Numbered from the stretch's first letter, positions 18,220 through 27,403 are shown. The stretch is DNA of 64,000 bases from Aeromicrobium chenweiae (GCF_003065605.1 NZ_CP026952.1:1984001-2048000), one strand, 5' to 3'. Notes: generated by a model from the sequence alone, not told the origin. Program-made: numbers and translations.

Positions 18220-18675
18220 CTAGCTGGGCTGCGCCTCCAGCCAGCGGGCCAGGTTGCGCTCGCCCTGGCGCATGATCAGGTGGTGCCCCGCGACGAACGC
18301 CGGCCGCAGGAACCAGCCGGTCAGCCGCATCCAGCGCCGGTCGACCGCCACCCGCCAGTCGATCCGCATCGAGCAGGCACCGGTGCCGGTGTCGGTGAAC
18401 GTGACCACTCCCCTGCCTCGTAGGTCGCCCGAGGACGTGAAGCGCAGCGTCTCGGGCCGGCTCCGCTCCAGGTCGTCCAGCGAGAACCGCAGGGCGTACC
18501 CGAGCACGCTCCTGGCCCGCAGCCGCAAGGTGTTCCCGTCGTACGACTCGGTCTGCACCGATGGCCACCACACCATCGGGTCGTCGGTCGCCAACCACTC
18601 GTCGAGGACGTCCCAGAGCCCTTCGCGCGACCGCGCCACCGTCCAGTGGGAGACGAGCGTGTACTCCGAGCTCAT
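18220..18675 (-). CDS. SRPBCC (START/polyketide cyclase-like) family protein
   Basis: 151 residues matching the small helix-grip fold: beta1 'YTLVSHWTVARSREGLWDVL', a central strand 'FTDTGTGACSMRIDWRVAVD', and a C-terminal amphipathic helix 'LIMRQGERNLARWL'. The fold binds hydrophobic ligands in a deep pocket; the ligand is not predictable. It is the last gene of a three-gene operon: its ATG overlaps the stop of the upstream membrane protein gene (ATGA). Confidence 0.75.
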   Translation of the reverse strand: MSSEYTLVSHWTVARSREGLWDVLDEWLATDDPMVWWPSVQTESYDGNTLRLRARSVLGYALRFSLDDLERSRPETLRFTSSGDLRGRGVVTFTDTGTGACSMRIDWRVAVDRRWMRLTGWFLRPAFVAGHHLIMRQGERNLARWLEAQPS

Positions 18676-19067
18676 CGAACCGGCCTGGAGCGGCGCAGCC
18701 ACCACAGGCCGACGAGCGGGAGGACCAGCGGGACAAAGCCGTACCCGCGGCCGAAGTCGGACCACACCGTCTCGTCGGGGAACAGGTCCGGGTCCGCGAG
18801 CGACAGGACGCCCACCACCAGGACGCCGGCGAGCTCGATGCTGATGGTCGTCAGCGCGAGCCGCTGGCGGTCGGTCGCCAGGGCGTACGTGGCGAGGACG
18901 TAGACGATGCCGGCGACCGCCGAGAGCACGTACGGCACCGCGGTGTCGGACTCGACCTTGGCGATCAGCTGGTAGAGGGACCGGGCCGACGCCGCCAGCG
19001 CGAAGACCGCGTAGACCGCGACCAGCACCCGGCCGAAGCCGTGCGAGGTGTCCGAGCGCTCAGGCAT
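18672..19067 (-). CDS. Small four-helix membrane protein
   Basis: 131 residues with four evenly spaced hydrophobic helices (about 13-28, 43-62, 72-88 and 108-123) and a charged C-terminus. No characterised family is recognised. It overlaps both neighbours (8 bases with the gene before, 4 with the SRPBCC gene), so the three are almost certainly translated from one mRNA and may act together. Confidence 0.65.
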   Translation of the reverse strand: MPERSDTSHGFGRVLVAVYAVFALAASARSLYQLIAKVESDTAVPYVLSAVAGIVYVLATYALATDRQRLALTTISIELAGVLVVGVLSLADPDLFPDETVWSDFGRGYGFVPLVLPLVGLWWLRRSRPVR

Positions 19068-19425
19068 ACGTGCCCTTCCAGATGCCGAGGAGCCGGACCG
19101 ACAACGCTGCCACGGTGATCATGGCGATCACCACGACGCCGGTCCCCCAGCGTGACTTCTCTGCGATGCCCCACAGCACGGCGGCCGGCGGGATCACGAC
19201 GAGCGTGACGAGGTAGGAAACGAACAGCACGCCGTCGACGTCACGATCGGTGCGGCCGAGCGCGATCGAGCCGCCCACCAGCAGGGCCACGAGCAGGATC
19301 TCCAGCACCGCGATGGCATAGAACAACGGGTTGCTGAAGTCCTGCCGTCGGTACGTGTGCCAGCCGGCGTAGGCGGCGATGACGACGGCGAGGATCGCGA
19401 TGCCGTAGGCGACGAGATCGGTCAC
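19060..19425 (-). CDS. Small membrane protein
   Basis: 121 residues with four hydrophobic segments ('YGIAILAVVIAAYAGW' first, 'VVIAMITVAALSVRLLG' last). First gene of the operon with the four-helix membrane protein and the SRPBCC protein. The family is not recognised; the conserved pairing in one operon is the only clue. Confidence 0.65.
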   Translation of the reverse strand: MTDLVAYGIAILAVVIAAYAGWHTYRRQDFSNPLFYAIAVLEILLVALLVGGSIALGRTDRDVDGVLFVSYLVTLVVIPPAAVLWGIAEKSRWGTGVVVIAMITVAALSVRLLGIWKGTYA

Positions 19426-19525
19426 ACGCTGCCTTTGCTCCGAGCCGCCTCACGGGGGCGGCGATGTCCAGATGTCCGAGGAGAAGTCTCCCACGCGACA
19501 CCGAGCCGGACGCTGCCGGTCCGGG

Positions 19526-20698
19526 TCAGCTGAACGCGTTCTGACCCGTCAGGGCCTGGCCGAGGATCAGCTGGTGCATCTCGACGGTGCCCTCGTAGGT
19601 CAGCACCGACTCGAGGTTGTTCATGTGGCGGATCACCGGATACTCCAGCGAGATGCCGTTGGCTCCGAGGATCGTGCGGGACGTCCGGCAGATCTCGAGC
19701 GCCTCGCGGACGTTGTTGAGCTTGCCGAAGCTGACCTGCTCGGTCGTCAGGCCCACGTCATCCTTGCGGCGGCCGAGGTGCAGCGCCAGCAGCAGGCCCT
19801 TGTGCAGCTCCAGGCACATGTCGGCGAGCTTGGCCTGGGTCAGCTGGAAGCCCCCGATGGGGCGGCCGAACTGCTCACGCGTGCGGGCGTAGTCGAGCGC
19901 CGCCTCGTACGACGAACGCGCCGCGCCCATCGATCCCCAGACGATGCCGTACCGCGCCTCGGTGAGGCACGACAGCGGCCCCTTGAGCCCGCGGACCTCG
20001 GGGAACCGCGCGGAGTCGGGCAGCCGGACGCCCTCCAGGATCAGCTCGGCCGTCGCGGACGCCCGCAGCGACATCTTGTGCTTGATCTCGCGGGCCGAGA
20101 ATCCCGGCGAGTCCGTGGGGACCGCGAAGCCGCGGATGCCCTCGTCGGTCTGCGCCCAGACGACCGCGACGTCCGCGAACGTGCCGTTGGAGATCCACAT
20201 CTTGGTGCCGTCGAGGACCCAGTCGCCGCCGTCGCGTCGGGCGGTCGTCCGCATGCGGCCGGGGTCGGAGCCGTGGTCGGGCTCGGTCAGACCGAAGCAC
20301 CCGACGATCTCGCCGGCACCCATGCCGGGGAGCCAGCGCTGCTTCTCCTCCTCGGACGCCCAGCGCCAGATCGCGTACATCGCCAACGAGCCCTGCACCG
20401 ACACCATGGACCGGATCCCGGAGTCGCACGCCTCGAGCTCCGCGCACGCCAGGCCGTAGTCGACCGACGACATGCCAGGCAGCGTGTAGCCCTCCAGGTG
20501 CATGCCGAGCAGCCCCAGCTTGCCGAACTCGCGGAAGAGCTCGCGCGGGGCCGGGACCTTCCCCGCCTCGAACCACTCGGCGACGTCCGGCTGCACCTGC
20601 TGCGCGAGCATCGTGCGAACGCTGTCGCGGACCGCGACCTCGTCGGGGCTCAGGAGATCGTCGAGCGAGAGCGGGTCGAGACGGTCGAAGGCAGGCAT
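19526..20698 (-). CDS. gcdH: Acyl-CoA dehydrogenase, glutaryl-CoA dehydrogenase type
   Basis: 390 residues. FAD flavoenzyme; the glutaryl-CoA group oxidatively decarboxylates glutaryl-CoA to crotonyl-CoA in lysine/tryptophan breakdown. Flavin-binding segments are 'GCFGLTEPDHGSDPGRMRTT' and 'WISNGTFADVAVVWA'. The catalytic glutamate lies in 'LTYEGTVEMHQLILGQALTG', and 'GSMGAARSSYEAALDYARTR' is typical of GcdH. Substrate assignment is by similarity of these motifs and is less certain than the family. Monocistronic. Confidence 0.8.
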   Translation of the reverse strand: MPAFDRLDPLSLDDLLSPDEVAVRDSVRTMLAQQVQPDVAEWFEAGKVPAPRELFREFGKLGLLGMHLEGYTLPGMSSVDYGLACAELEACDSGIRSMVSVQGSLAMYAIWRWASEEEKQRWLPGMGAGEIVGCFGLTEPDHGSDPGRMRTTARRDGGDWVLDGTKMWISNGTFADVAVVWAQTDEGIRGFAVPTDSPGFSAREIKHKMSLRASATAELILEGVRLPDSARFPEVRGLKGPLSCLTEARYGIVWGSMGAARSSYEAALDYARTREQFGRPIGGFQLTQAKLADMCLELHKGLLLALHLGRRKDDVGLTTEQVSFGKLNNVREALEICRTSRTILGANGISLEYPVIRHMNNLESVLTYEGTVEMHQLILGQALTGQNAFS

Positions 20699-20832
20699 GC
20701 GTCCACGGTAATGGCATCCGGGCGAGCACCTAGGATGAAGCGGACACGCCGGAGGTTCTGGCGTCTCTGACCCATCCCCACCGGAGGCAGCAGCGAATGG
20801 CTCGTAGGAAGCTTCTGGGAAGGGAGAACACC

Positions 20833-21432
20833 GTGTCGTCATCCGCGCGGCTGAGAGTTGCGGGCGAACCGGGCGACGAGCCGGGCGGTGCTGCCAATCT
20901 CGGCGATCTCCTGACCAGGGTCGGTCGCGGCGACGAGATCGCGTTCGCGGCCGTCTACGACGCGCTCGGCGCCTCGGTGTTCGGCCTGGCGCGGCGCGTC
21001 ATCCGCGATCCGTCCCGTGCCGAGGAGGTCACGCAAGAGGTGTTCATCCAGGTGTGGCAGTCAGCCGCCCGTTTCGACGCAGCCCGAGGCAGCGCCAAGA
21101 GCTGGGTCCTCACGCTCGCCCACCGCCGCGCCGTCGACGCCGTGCGGCACGACCAGGCAGCGACCAACCGCGAGAACCGCTACGACTGGTCGAACGGCCC
21201 CGACTACGACGAGGTCGAGGAGACGGTGACGATCAGCCTCGAGCACGAGCAGGTCAAGCGGTGCCTCGACGGGCTCACCGAGCTGCAGCGCGAGGCGGTC
21301 ACGCTGGCGTACTACCAGGGCTACACGTACGCCGAGGTCGCCACGACCCTCGAGGCCAACGCCGCCACGGTCAAGACCCGGATGCGAGACGGCATCGTCC
21401 GCCTGCGCGACTGCATGGGGGTGGCGTCATGA
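20833..21432 (+). CDS. sigK: ECF RNA polymerase sigma factor, SigK type
   Basis: 199 residues. Sigma region 2 is 'VFGLARRVIRDPSRAEEVTQ' plus 'EVFIQVWQSAARFDAARGSA' and 'VLTLAHRRAVDAVR'. Region 4 is 'LDGLTELQREAVTLAYYQGY' plus 'TYAEVATTLEANAATVKTRM'. It directs RNA polymerase to a small regulon and is held inactive by the anti-sigma factor encoded next to it. The GTG is chosen because AGGGAG lies six bases before it; the upstream in-frame ATG lacks an RBS and adds poorly conserved residues. Confidence 0.88.
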   Translation: MSSSARLRVAGEPGDEPGGAANLGDLLTRVGRGDEIAFAAVYDALGASVFGLARRVIRDPSRAEEVTQEVFIQVWQSAARFDAARGSAKSWVLTLAHRRAVDAVRHDQAATNRENRYDWSNGPDYDEVEETVTISLEHEQVKRCLDGLTELQREAVTLAYYQGYTYAEVATTLEANAATVKTRMRDGIVRLRDCMGVAS

Positions 21433-22127
21433 CCGACCTGCACTCCCTGCTCGCGCCGTACGCGCTGAACGCCCTGGACCGCGAGGAGCGCGACCGCTTC
21501 GAGGCCCACCTGGACCAGTGCACCCACTGCCAGGACGAGCTCGCCGGGTTCGTGGCCACCGCGGCGCGCCTCGGTGACGCGGTCGGGCACACCCCGCCGC
21601 CCGCCCTGCGTGACCGGCTGCTGGCCGAGATCAGCCAGACGCCGCAGGAGCGGCCCGTCGTCACCGCGCTCGCGCAGCGTCGCGGCCTGCGACGTACGCT
21701 CCCCCGTCTCGCGATGGCGGCAGCGTTCCTGATCGGGGCCGCCGGCGTCGGCGGCTACGTGGTGGAGCACCAGAACGCCTCGCAGGAGCGCCAGCACAAC
21801 GCCCAGGTCCAGCGCGTGCTGGCATCGGCCGATGCGCAGACCGTCGAGAAGGTCTTCGACGACGGCGGCAACGTCCGCATGGTCATGTCGCCGTCCAAGG
21901 ACGCCGCGGTGATCTTCGCGAACGAGCTGCCCGACCCGGGCGACGGCAAGGTCTACCAGGTGTGGCTGGTCGGCGCGAAGGGCCCGACGAGCCAGGGCTG
22001 GTTCAAGCGCAGCGACGAGATGGTCATGGACGGCATCACGCGGGCCGACCGCGTCGCCGTCACCGTCGAGCCGGCCGGCGGCTCCAAGCAGCCGACCTCG
22101 CCGCCGATCGCGACGATCCCGGTCTGA
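21429..22127 (+). CDS. rskA: Anti-sigma-K factor RskA
   Basis: 232 residues. An N-terminal cytoplasmic anti-sigma domain carries the zinc/redox motif H-x3-C-x2-C in 'EAHLDQCTHCQDEL'. One membrane helix follows at about residues 95-113 ('LAMAAAFLIGAAGVGGYVV'), then an extracytoplasmic RskA domain ('MSPSKDAAVIFANELPDPGD', 'VYQVWLVGAKGPTSQGWF'). In the family, regulated proteolysis of this protein releases SigK. It overlaps sigK by four bases (ATGA), giving stoichiometric expression. Confidence 0.9.
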   Translation: MTDLHSLLAPYALNALDREERDRFEAHLDQCTHCQDELAGFVATAARLGDAVGHTPPPALRDRLLAEISQTPQERPVVTALAQRRGLRRTLPRLAMAAAFLIGAAGVGGYVVEHQNASQERQHNAQVQRVLASADAQTVEKVFDDGGNVRMVMSPSKDAAVIFANELPDPGDGKVYQVWLVGAKGPTSQGWFKRSDEMVMDGITRADRVAVTVEPAGGSKQPTSPPIATIPV

Positions 22128-22169
22128 CCTGCACCGACGGCACCGCCCTCGCGATGCGATCATGACGAC

Positions 22170-22925
22170 GTGACTTCACCTCTCATCCTGATCGCCGCCG
22201 CGATGGCGGTGCCGTCCGGCTTCTACCGCCCCCTGGTGGCCGAGTTCGAGGAGCGCGGCTGGGAGGCACGAGCGCTGCCCACCCACGGGTTCGAGCGCGG
22301 CGAGCCGATCGCCTCGCGGGACCACGACTGGAGCTACGCGGACGGGATCGACCAGATCGCCGACGCGGTGGGCAAGGCGCGGGCCGACCAGCCCGAGCGC
22401 CCGGTGATCGTGCTCGGGCACAGCCTCGGCGCCCAGCTCTGCCTCGGCCACGAGCTCAACCATCCACCGAGCGACGGCTTCGTCTCGGTCGGCGCCGGTG
22501 TGCCCCACTTCCGTCACTACCCGTACGGCGGCGCTCCTCTGCTGGTCCTCAGCCTCGCCGTCCCGGTGGTGACGCGGATCCTCGGGTACGTCCCGAAGCC
22601 GTTCTTCGGCGCACCGGGGGCACGCACGCTCATGACCGAGTGGGCCCGCTTCATGCGGACCGGCCGGCCGCCGTTCCCCGTCCCGGGCAAGGTGACCACG
22701 CCGTCGCTGGTCGTCCAGCTCCAGGGCGACGCCCTGGCCGTCTCGACCGCCAACAAGGCGTTCGTCGCCCGCTTCCTGGACCCGGACGTGACGACCCGCT
22801 GGGTCTACACGCGGGCCGCCGCGCCCGAGGGCGGCAGCACCGACCACCTGCACTGGGTCAAGACGCCCGGCCCCGTCGTCGACCAGGTCGTCTCCTGGTG
22901 GGCCACCGCCCACCCCCACCCCTGA
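22170..22925 (+). CDS. Alpha/beta hydrolase (serine hydrolase-like)
   Basis: 251 residues. The nucleophile elbow is 'VIVLGHSLGAQLCLGHEL' (GHSLG) and the catalytic His is in 'STDHLHWVKTPGPV'. The N-terminus 'LILIAAAMAVPSGFYRPLVA' matches the group often annotated as conserved 'alpha/beta hydrolase' with an AMAV oxyanion loop. Substrate unknown. GTG start; the gene ends beside a tandem repeat block. Confidence 0.7.
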   Translation: MTSPLILIAAAMAVPSGFYRPLVAEFEERGWEARALPTHGFERGEPIASRDHDWSYADGIDQIADAVGKARADQPERPVIVLGHSLGAQLCLGHELNHPPSDGFVSVGAGVPHFRHYPYGGAPLLVLSLAVPVVTRILGYVPKPFFGAPGARTLMTEWARFMRTGRPPFPVPGKVTTPSLVVQLQGDALAVSTANKAFVARFLDPDVTTRWVYTRAAAPEGGSTDHLHWVKTPGPVVDQVVSWWATAHPHP

Positions 22926-23105
22926 CGGGAGACTTCCGTCCGCTGACGGGAGACTTCCGTCCGCTGACGGGAGAGTCCCGTACCGCTGACGGGAGAGTTC
23001 CGCACCGCGACGGGAGACTTCCGTCCTCGCCTCAGCGGACGCAACTCTCCCCTCGGCGCGCGGGGGGCTCCCCTCGCGGGACGCAACTCTCCCCTCAGCG
23101 GACGG
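22922..23105. repeat. Intergenic tandem and inverted 21-22 bp repeats
   Basis: Five head-to-tail copies of a unit reading CTGACGGGAGACTTCCGTCC (units begin at 22922, 22943, 22964, 22986 and about 23007) are followed by at least two copies in inverted orientation (centred near 23045 and 23090, containing GCAACTCTCCCCTC). Copies 3 and 4 differ by a few substitutions and one inserted base. The block fills the space between the convergent hydrolase and gcvP genes and could fold into long hairpins. The first unit overlaps the stop codon of the hydrolase. There are no unique spacers, so it is not a CRISPR. Confidence 0.85.
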
Positions 23106-23119
23106 GGGGGCGGGTCGGG

Positions 23120-25939
23120 TCAGTCGGCGAAGGCCTCGACCGGGGGGCAGGAGCAGGCGAGGTGGCGGTCACCGTACGCCTGGTCGATGCGCCCGACCGG
23201 CGGCCAGTACTTGTCGTCGACCGAGCCGGCCGGGAACGCGCCGGTGCCGATGTCGTACGCGTGCTGCCAGTCCAGCAGCGTCCGCATCGTGTGGGGTGCG
23301 TGGACGAGCGGGTTGTCGCCTGCGGGCCACTTCCCCGCCACCACGTCGTCGATCTCGGCGCGGATCGCGAGCATCGCGTCGCAGAACCGGTCCAGCTCGG
23401 CCAGGTCCTCGGACTCCGTCGGCTCGACCATGAGCGTGCCCGGCACCGGGAAGCTCATCGTCGGCGCGTGGAAGCCGTAGTCGATGAGCCGCTTCGCGAC
23501 GTCGTCGATCGTGAGCCCCGCCGCCTTCGTGAGCGGCCGCAGGTCGAGGATGCACTCGTGGGCCACGAGATCGCTGTCGCCCGTGTAGAGCACCGGGAAG
23601 GCGCTCTCGAGGCGCTTGGCGATGTAGTTCGCCGACAGCACCGCGACCGACGTGGCGTCCGTCAGGCCCTCGGCCCCCATCATCGCGATGTACGCGTACG
23701 GGATCGGCAGGATGCCCGCGGATCCGTACGGGGCCGCGCTGATCGCACCGACGCCCTCACGCTTGCCCTCGACGGGGTGCAGCGGGTGGGTCGGCAGGAA
23801 CGGCACGAGGTGCTCGGCCACCGCGACCGGTCCCACGCCCGGTCCGCCGCCGCCGTGCGGGATGCAGAACGTCTTGTGCAGGTTCAGGTGCGACACGTCG
23901 CCGCCGAACACACCGGGCTGCGCGTGCCCCAGCAGCGCGTTCAGGTTGGCGCCGTCGACGTATACCTGGCCGCCGTGGGCGTGGACGATCTCGCACAGCT
24001 CGGTGATGCCGTGCTCGTAGACGCCGTGCGTGGACGGGTACGTCACCATGATCGCGGCGAGGTCGTCACCGTGCGCCTCGCACTGCTTGCGGAGGTCGTC
24101 GAGGTCGACCTCGCCCTGGTCGGTGGACTTCACCAGCACGACCCGCATGCCGGCCATGACCGCGGAGGCGGCGTTCGTGCCGTGGGCCGAGCTCGGGATG
24201 AGGCACACCGTGCGGTGGTCGTCGCCGCGGCTGCGGTGGTACGCCCGGATCGCGAGCAGACCCGCGAACTCGCCCTGCGAGCCGGCGTTCGGCTGGATCG
24301 AGACGCCGGCGTAGCCGGTGACCTCGGCGAGCCACGACTCGAGCGTCTCGATGAGCTCGATCATGCCCGCGGCGTCCTCGGCCGGCACGAACGGGTGCAG
24401 GTCGGCGAAGCCGGGCCAGCTGATGGGCTCCATCTCGGCGGTCGCGTTGAGCTTCATGGTGCACGAGCCGAGGGGGATCATGCCGCGATCGAGCGCGTAG
24501 TCCCGGTCGCTGAGCTTCTTGAGGTAGCGCAGCATCTGCGTCTCGCTGTGGTGCTCGTGGAAGACCGGGTGCGTGAGGATCTCGTCGGTCCGGAGCAGGT
24601 CGGCCGGGAGCGACTCGGGCGCCTCGTCGACGCCGGACACGCCGAACGCGTCCCAGACGGCGTCGAGGTGCGCGCGGGTCGTGGACTCGTTGGTCGAGAC
24701 ACCGACGTGGTCGGCGTCGACCAGGCGCAGGTGGACGCCGGCCTTGCGAGCCTTGGCCACGACGCCGGCGGCCGAACCGGGCACGGACGCGATCACGGTG
24801 TCGAAGAAGCCGCTCTCCGCGACCTCGACTCCCCCGCTGCGCAGGCCGGCGGCGAGCAGCCGTGCGGACGCGTTGACCTCCGACGCGATCTGCCGCAGCC
24901 CCTCGGGGCCGTGGTAGACGGCGTACATCGACGCCGCGACCGCCAGCAGCACCTGGGCGGTGCAGATGTTCGACGTCGCCTTCTCACGACGGATGTGCTG
25001 CTCGCGGGTCTGCAGGGCCAGGCGGTACGCCGGGCGGCCCGCGCTGTCGACAGAGACGCCGACGAGGCGGCCCGGCAGGTGGCGCTCGAGACCCTGACGG
25101 ACGGCCATGAAGCCGGCGTGCGGCCCGCCGTAGAACATGGGCACGCCGAACCGCTGGCTCGACCCGACCACGACGTCGGCCCCGAGCGAGCCGGGCGAGG
25201 ACAGCAGCACCAGCGCCAGCGGGTCGGCCACGACGACCGCGAGGCCCCCGTGCGCGTGCGCCGCCTCGATGGCCGGTCGCGGATCGGTGACCTGTCCGTC
25301 GGCGCGCGGGTAGGCGATGATCGTGCCGGCGGCCTCGACGTCCGGGACGCCGGCGGAGAGATCGGCCTCGAGCAGCTCGATGCCCAGCGCGTCCGCCCGC
25401 GTGTGCGTGACGGCCAGCGTCTGCGGCAGCAGCCCCGCGTCGATGATGATCGGCAGCTGGTCCTTGCCCTTCGTGGCCCGGCGGATCAGCGTCATCGCCT
25501 CGGCCACCGCGGTGCCCTCGTCCAGCAGGGAGGAGTTGGCGGTCGGCAGGCCCGTCAGGTCGGAGATGAGGGTCTGGAAGTTGATCAGCGCCTCGAGCCG
25601 TCCCTGCGAGATCTCCGGCTGGTACGGCGTGTACGCGGTGTACCAGGACGGGTCCTCGAGCACGTTGCGGCGGATGACGGCCGGCGTGACGGTCGGGTGG
25701 TAGCCCAGCCCGATCATCGAGACGCCGGGGTTGTTGCGCTCGGCGAGCGCGCGGAGCGTGGACAGCGCCTCGGTCTCGGTCTGCGCGGCCGGCAGGCCCA
25801 GCGCGGACGTGCTGCGGATCCCGGACGGGACGGCCGCCTGCATGAGGGCGTCCAGCGAGTCGTAGCCGACCCGGCGCACCATGGCGTCCTGGTCGGACGG
25901 CGAAGGGCCGATGTGGCGGCTGGAGAAGGCGTGGGACAC
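23120..25939 (-). CDS. gcvP: Glycine dehydrogenase (aminomethyl-transferring), P protein of the glycine cleavage system
   Basis: 939 residues, full length for the single-chain P protein. It decarboxylates glycine with PLP and passes the aminomethyl group to lipoylated GcvH. The PLP lysine is Lys689 in '[19 protein letters not shown]'. The N-terminus '[16 protein letters not shown]' and '[15 protein letters not shown]' are diagnostic. A glycine riboswitch lies in the leader, so expression follows glycine level. GcvT is not in the window; GcvH is encoded 2.7 kb upstream. Confidence 0.96.
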   Translation of the reverse strand: MSHAFSSRHIGPSPSDQDAMVRRVGYDSLDALMQAAVPSGIRSTSALGLPAAQTETEALSTLRALAERNNPGVSMIGLGYHPTVTPAVIRRNVLEDPSWYTAYTPYQPEISQGRLEALINFQTLISDLTGLPTANSSLLDEGTAVAEAMTLIRRATKGKDQLPIIIDAGLLPQTLAVTHTRADALGIELLEADLSAGVPDVEAAGTIIAYPRADGQVTDPRPAIEAAHAHGGLAVVVADPLALVLLSSPGSLGADVVVGSSQRFGVPMFYGGPHAGFMAVRQGLERHLPGRLVGVSVDSAGRPAYRLALQTREQHIRREKATSNICTAQVLLAVAASMYAVYHGPEGLRQIASEVNASARLLAAGLRSGGVEVAESGFFDTVIASVPGSAAGVVAKARKAGVHLRLVDADHVGVSTNESTTRAHLDAVWDAFGVSGVDEAPESLPADLLRTDEILTHPVFHEHHSETQMLRYLKKLSDRDYALDRGMIPLGSCTMKLNATAEMEPISWPGFADLHPFVPAEDAAGMIELIETLESWLAEVTGYAGVSIQPNAGSQGEFAGLLAIRAYHRSRGDDHRTVCLIPSSAHGTNAASAVMAGMRVVLVKSTDQGEVDLDDLRKQCEAHGDDLAAIMVTYPSTHGVYEHGITELCEIVHAHGGQVYVDGANLNALLGHAQPGVFGGDVSHLNLHKTFCIPHGGGGPGVGPVAVAEHLVPFLPTHPLHPVEGKREGVGAISAAPYGSAGILPIPYAYIAMMGAEGLTDATSVAVLSANYIAKRLESAFPVLYTGDSDLVAHECILDLRPLTKAAGLTIDDVAKRLIDYGFHAPTMSFPVPGTLMVEPTESEDLAELDRFCDAMLAIRAEIDDVVAGKWPAGDNPLVHAPHTMRTLLDWQHAYDIGTGAFPAGSVDDKYWPPVGRIDQAYGDRHLACSCPPVEAFAD

Positions 25940-26010
25940 GAAGAGCTCCGGAGGTCGAGGCGAGGTCGGACGACGCCTCCCCTTCTGTCACTCCCGGCCG
26001 CGGACGGTGG

Positions 26011-26110
26011 GGGCTCCAGAATTGCCTCGGATCGCGTGGTCCTTGGTGCCTGAGAGGTTCCGGGGAGGAATTGCCCCTTCGGCGCCGCCTGGGCGAACTC
26101 TCCCACGCGC
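26011..26110 (-). ncRNA. Glycine riboswitch (single aptamer) in the gcvP leader
   Basis: On the minus strand the leader reads GGGAGAGTTCGCCC, then GCGCCGAAGGGGCAA, then CCTCTCAGGCACCAAGGACC and finally TTCTGGAGCC. These are the conserved blocks of a glycine aptamer in the right order. Only one aptamer is evident. It ends about 70 bases before the gcvP start codon. No U-tract terminator is seen, so control may act on translation or by Rho; the mechanism is inferred. Confidence 0.85.
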
Positions 26111-26192
26111 GGTCGACAGCGTGTCCAGCCTACCAATCAGCCGGCCAGGTGGCGCGGGCGCTCACGTGACGCGGCGCACGTGCGCCGCGGGG

Positions 26193-26777
26193 TCAGCTGG
26201 AGAGACGGGCCCGGCGGCGGGCGGCGAGCTCGTCGTCGGCGACGGGGATCTCGACGGCGCGCTCGCTCGGGAGGGTGTGCAGCGAGCCCTCGATCTCCTT
26301 CCAGACACCACCGATCGCGATGCCGAACACGCCCTGGCCGCCCTGCAGGAGGTCGATGACCTCGTCCGCCGAGCGGCACTCGTAGACGCTGGCTCCGTCG
26401 CTCATGAGCGTGACCTGGGTCAGGTCGTCGGTGCCGCGGACCCGCAGGTGGTCGATCGCGACCCGGATCTGCTGCAGCGAGACGCCGGCGTCGAGGAGTC
26501 GCTTGATGATCTTGAGGAGCAGGATGTCCTTGAACGAGTAGAGGCGCTGGGTGCCCGACCCGGTCGCGGAGCGGACCGTGGGCTCGACGAGCTTGGTGCG
26601 GGCCCAGTAGTCCAGCTGGCGGTACGTGATGCCGGCGGCGTTGCACGCGGTCGGGCCGCGGAAACCGGCGTCCTCGGGCAGCGGCGAGACGTCGTCGGTG
26701 AACAGGAGGCCCTGATCGCTGGCCTCCGCAGCCGCGTCTGACGTGGCGGTGGCGTCGTTGTCGTGCGACTCGATCAT
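26193..26777 (-). CDS. MerR-family transcriptional regulator (Rv1830-like)
   Basis: 194 residues. The winged-helix DNA-binding domain is 'ACNAAGITYRQLDYWARTKL' followed by 'GSGTQRLYSFKDILLLKIIK', and a long helix follows. The C-terminal part ('IDLLQGGQGVFGIAIGGVWK') is typical of the MerR protein encoded just after the bifunctional nuclease in actinomycetes. The effector is unknown. ATG chosen because GGAAGG is seven bases upstream; a TTG further up overlaps that RBS. Two similar palindromes lie in its promoter region. Confidence 0.8.
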   Translation of the reverse strand: MIESHDNDATATSDAAAEASDQGLLFTDDVSPLPEDAGFRGPTACNAAGITYRQLDYWARTKLVEPTVRSATGSGTQRLYSFKDILLLKIIKRLLDAGVSLQQIRVAIDHLRVRGTDDLTQVTLMSDGASVYECRSADEVIDLLQGGQGVFGIAIGGVWKEIEGSLHTLPSERAVEIPVADDELAARRRARLSS

Positions 26778-26848
26778 CCGGGGGCCTTCCAAAGCTGGTA
26801 TGGGGGAAGACTACCGCCACGGAACTACATCCGTGTACCTTCGGCAGC

Positions 26849-26871
26849 ACTCTCAAGGTAGGGGTGAGAGT
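26849..26871. promoter_or_regulatory. Palindromic operator candidate 1 (CTCA-N9-TGAG)
   Basis: ACTCTCA-N9-TGAGAGT, 72 bases upstream of the MerR gene start. It shares half-site sequence and exact spacing with a second palindrome 68 bases away, which argues for a dimeric regulator, plausibly one of the two MerR proteins encoded here. Confidence 0.5.
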
Positions 26872-26915
26872 TTCGCTGGTCAACGACCGACGGGGCGAGT
26901 CGGCGCTTTGATTTC

Positions 26916-26940
26916 AAGTCTCACTCGAAAGTTGAGACTT
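26916..26940. promoter_or_regulatory. Palindromic operator candidate 2 or terminator (CTCA-N9-TGAG)
   Basis: AAGTCTCA-N9-TGAGACTT overlaps the stop codon of the bifunctional nuclease gene. The 8-base arms and 9-base loop would also make a weak RNA hairpin, so a terminator for that gene is the alternative. The matching element upstream of the MerR gene favours a protein-binding site. Confidence 0.45.
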
Positions 26941-27403
26941 ACTCCTCGAAGTCCTCGGGCGTCACGTCGTCGAGGAACTCCCGGAACTTCTCGATCTCCT
27001 CGTCCTCCTCGGTCGTCGAGGCGATGCCGGCCTCGTCGAGGACGTCCTCGGCGCAGACGATCCGGGCTCCCGCCCGCAGTGCCAGCGCGATCGAGTCCGA
27101 CGGACGGGCCTCGACGTGGACGCCGGAGGCGAACACCAGGACCGCGTAGAACACACCCTCGTCGACCGCGGTGATCCGCACCTCGTCGAGCTCGTCGCCG
27201 AGCGCCTCGATCATCTGCTGCATCAGCTCGTGGGTCAGCGGCCGCATGGTCGCGGTGCCCTGCTGGGCGTACGCGATCGCGGACGCCTCGACCGCACCGA
27301 TCCAGATGGGCAGGTAGCGGCTGCCCTCCAGCTCCCGGAGGAGGACCAGCGGCTGGTTGGTCGGCATCTCGACCCGCACGCCCACGACCTCGACCTCACG
27401 CAT
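26939..27403 (-). CDS. Bifunctional nuclease domain (BFN/DUF151) protein
   Basis: 154 residues with the complete BFN domain: 'VGVRVEMPTNQPLVLLRELE', 'YLPIWIGAVEASAIAYAQQG' and 'ARPSDSIALALRAGARIVCA'. The acidic C-terminal tail is typical. The plant founder of the family has DNase/RNase activity; the bacterial role is unsettled. The gene follows ftsR after a 4-base gap and belongs to the conserved garA-ftsR-bfn-merR order. Confidence 0.85.
   Translation of the reverse strand: MREVEVVGVRVEMPTNQPLVLLRELEGSRYLPIWIGAVEASAIAYAQQGTATMRPLTHELMQQMIEALGDELDEVRITAVDEGVFYAVLVFASGVHVEARPSDSIALALRAGARIVCAEDVLDEAGIASTTEEDEEIEKFREFLDDVTPEDFEE

Noticed and set aside
22922-23105. CRISPR array
   Set aside because: Units are contiguous, partly inverted and without unique spacers, and there are no cas genes in the window.
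22640-26053. A 1,137-codon open frame on the plus strand
   Set aside because: Antisense to gcvP and its leader; the translation is Arg/Asp/Val-rich and matches no family.
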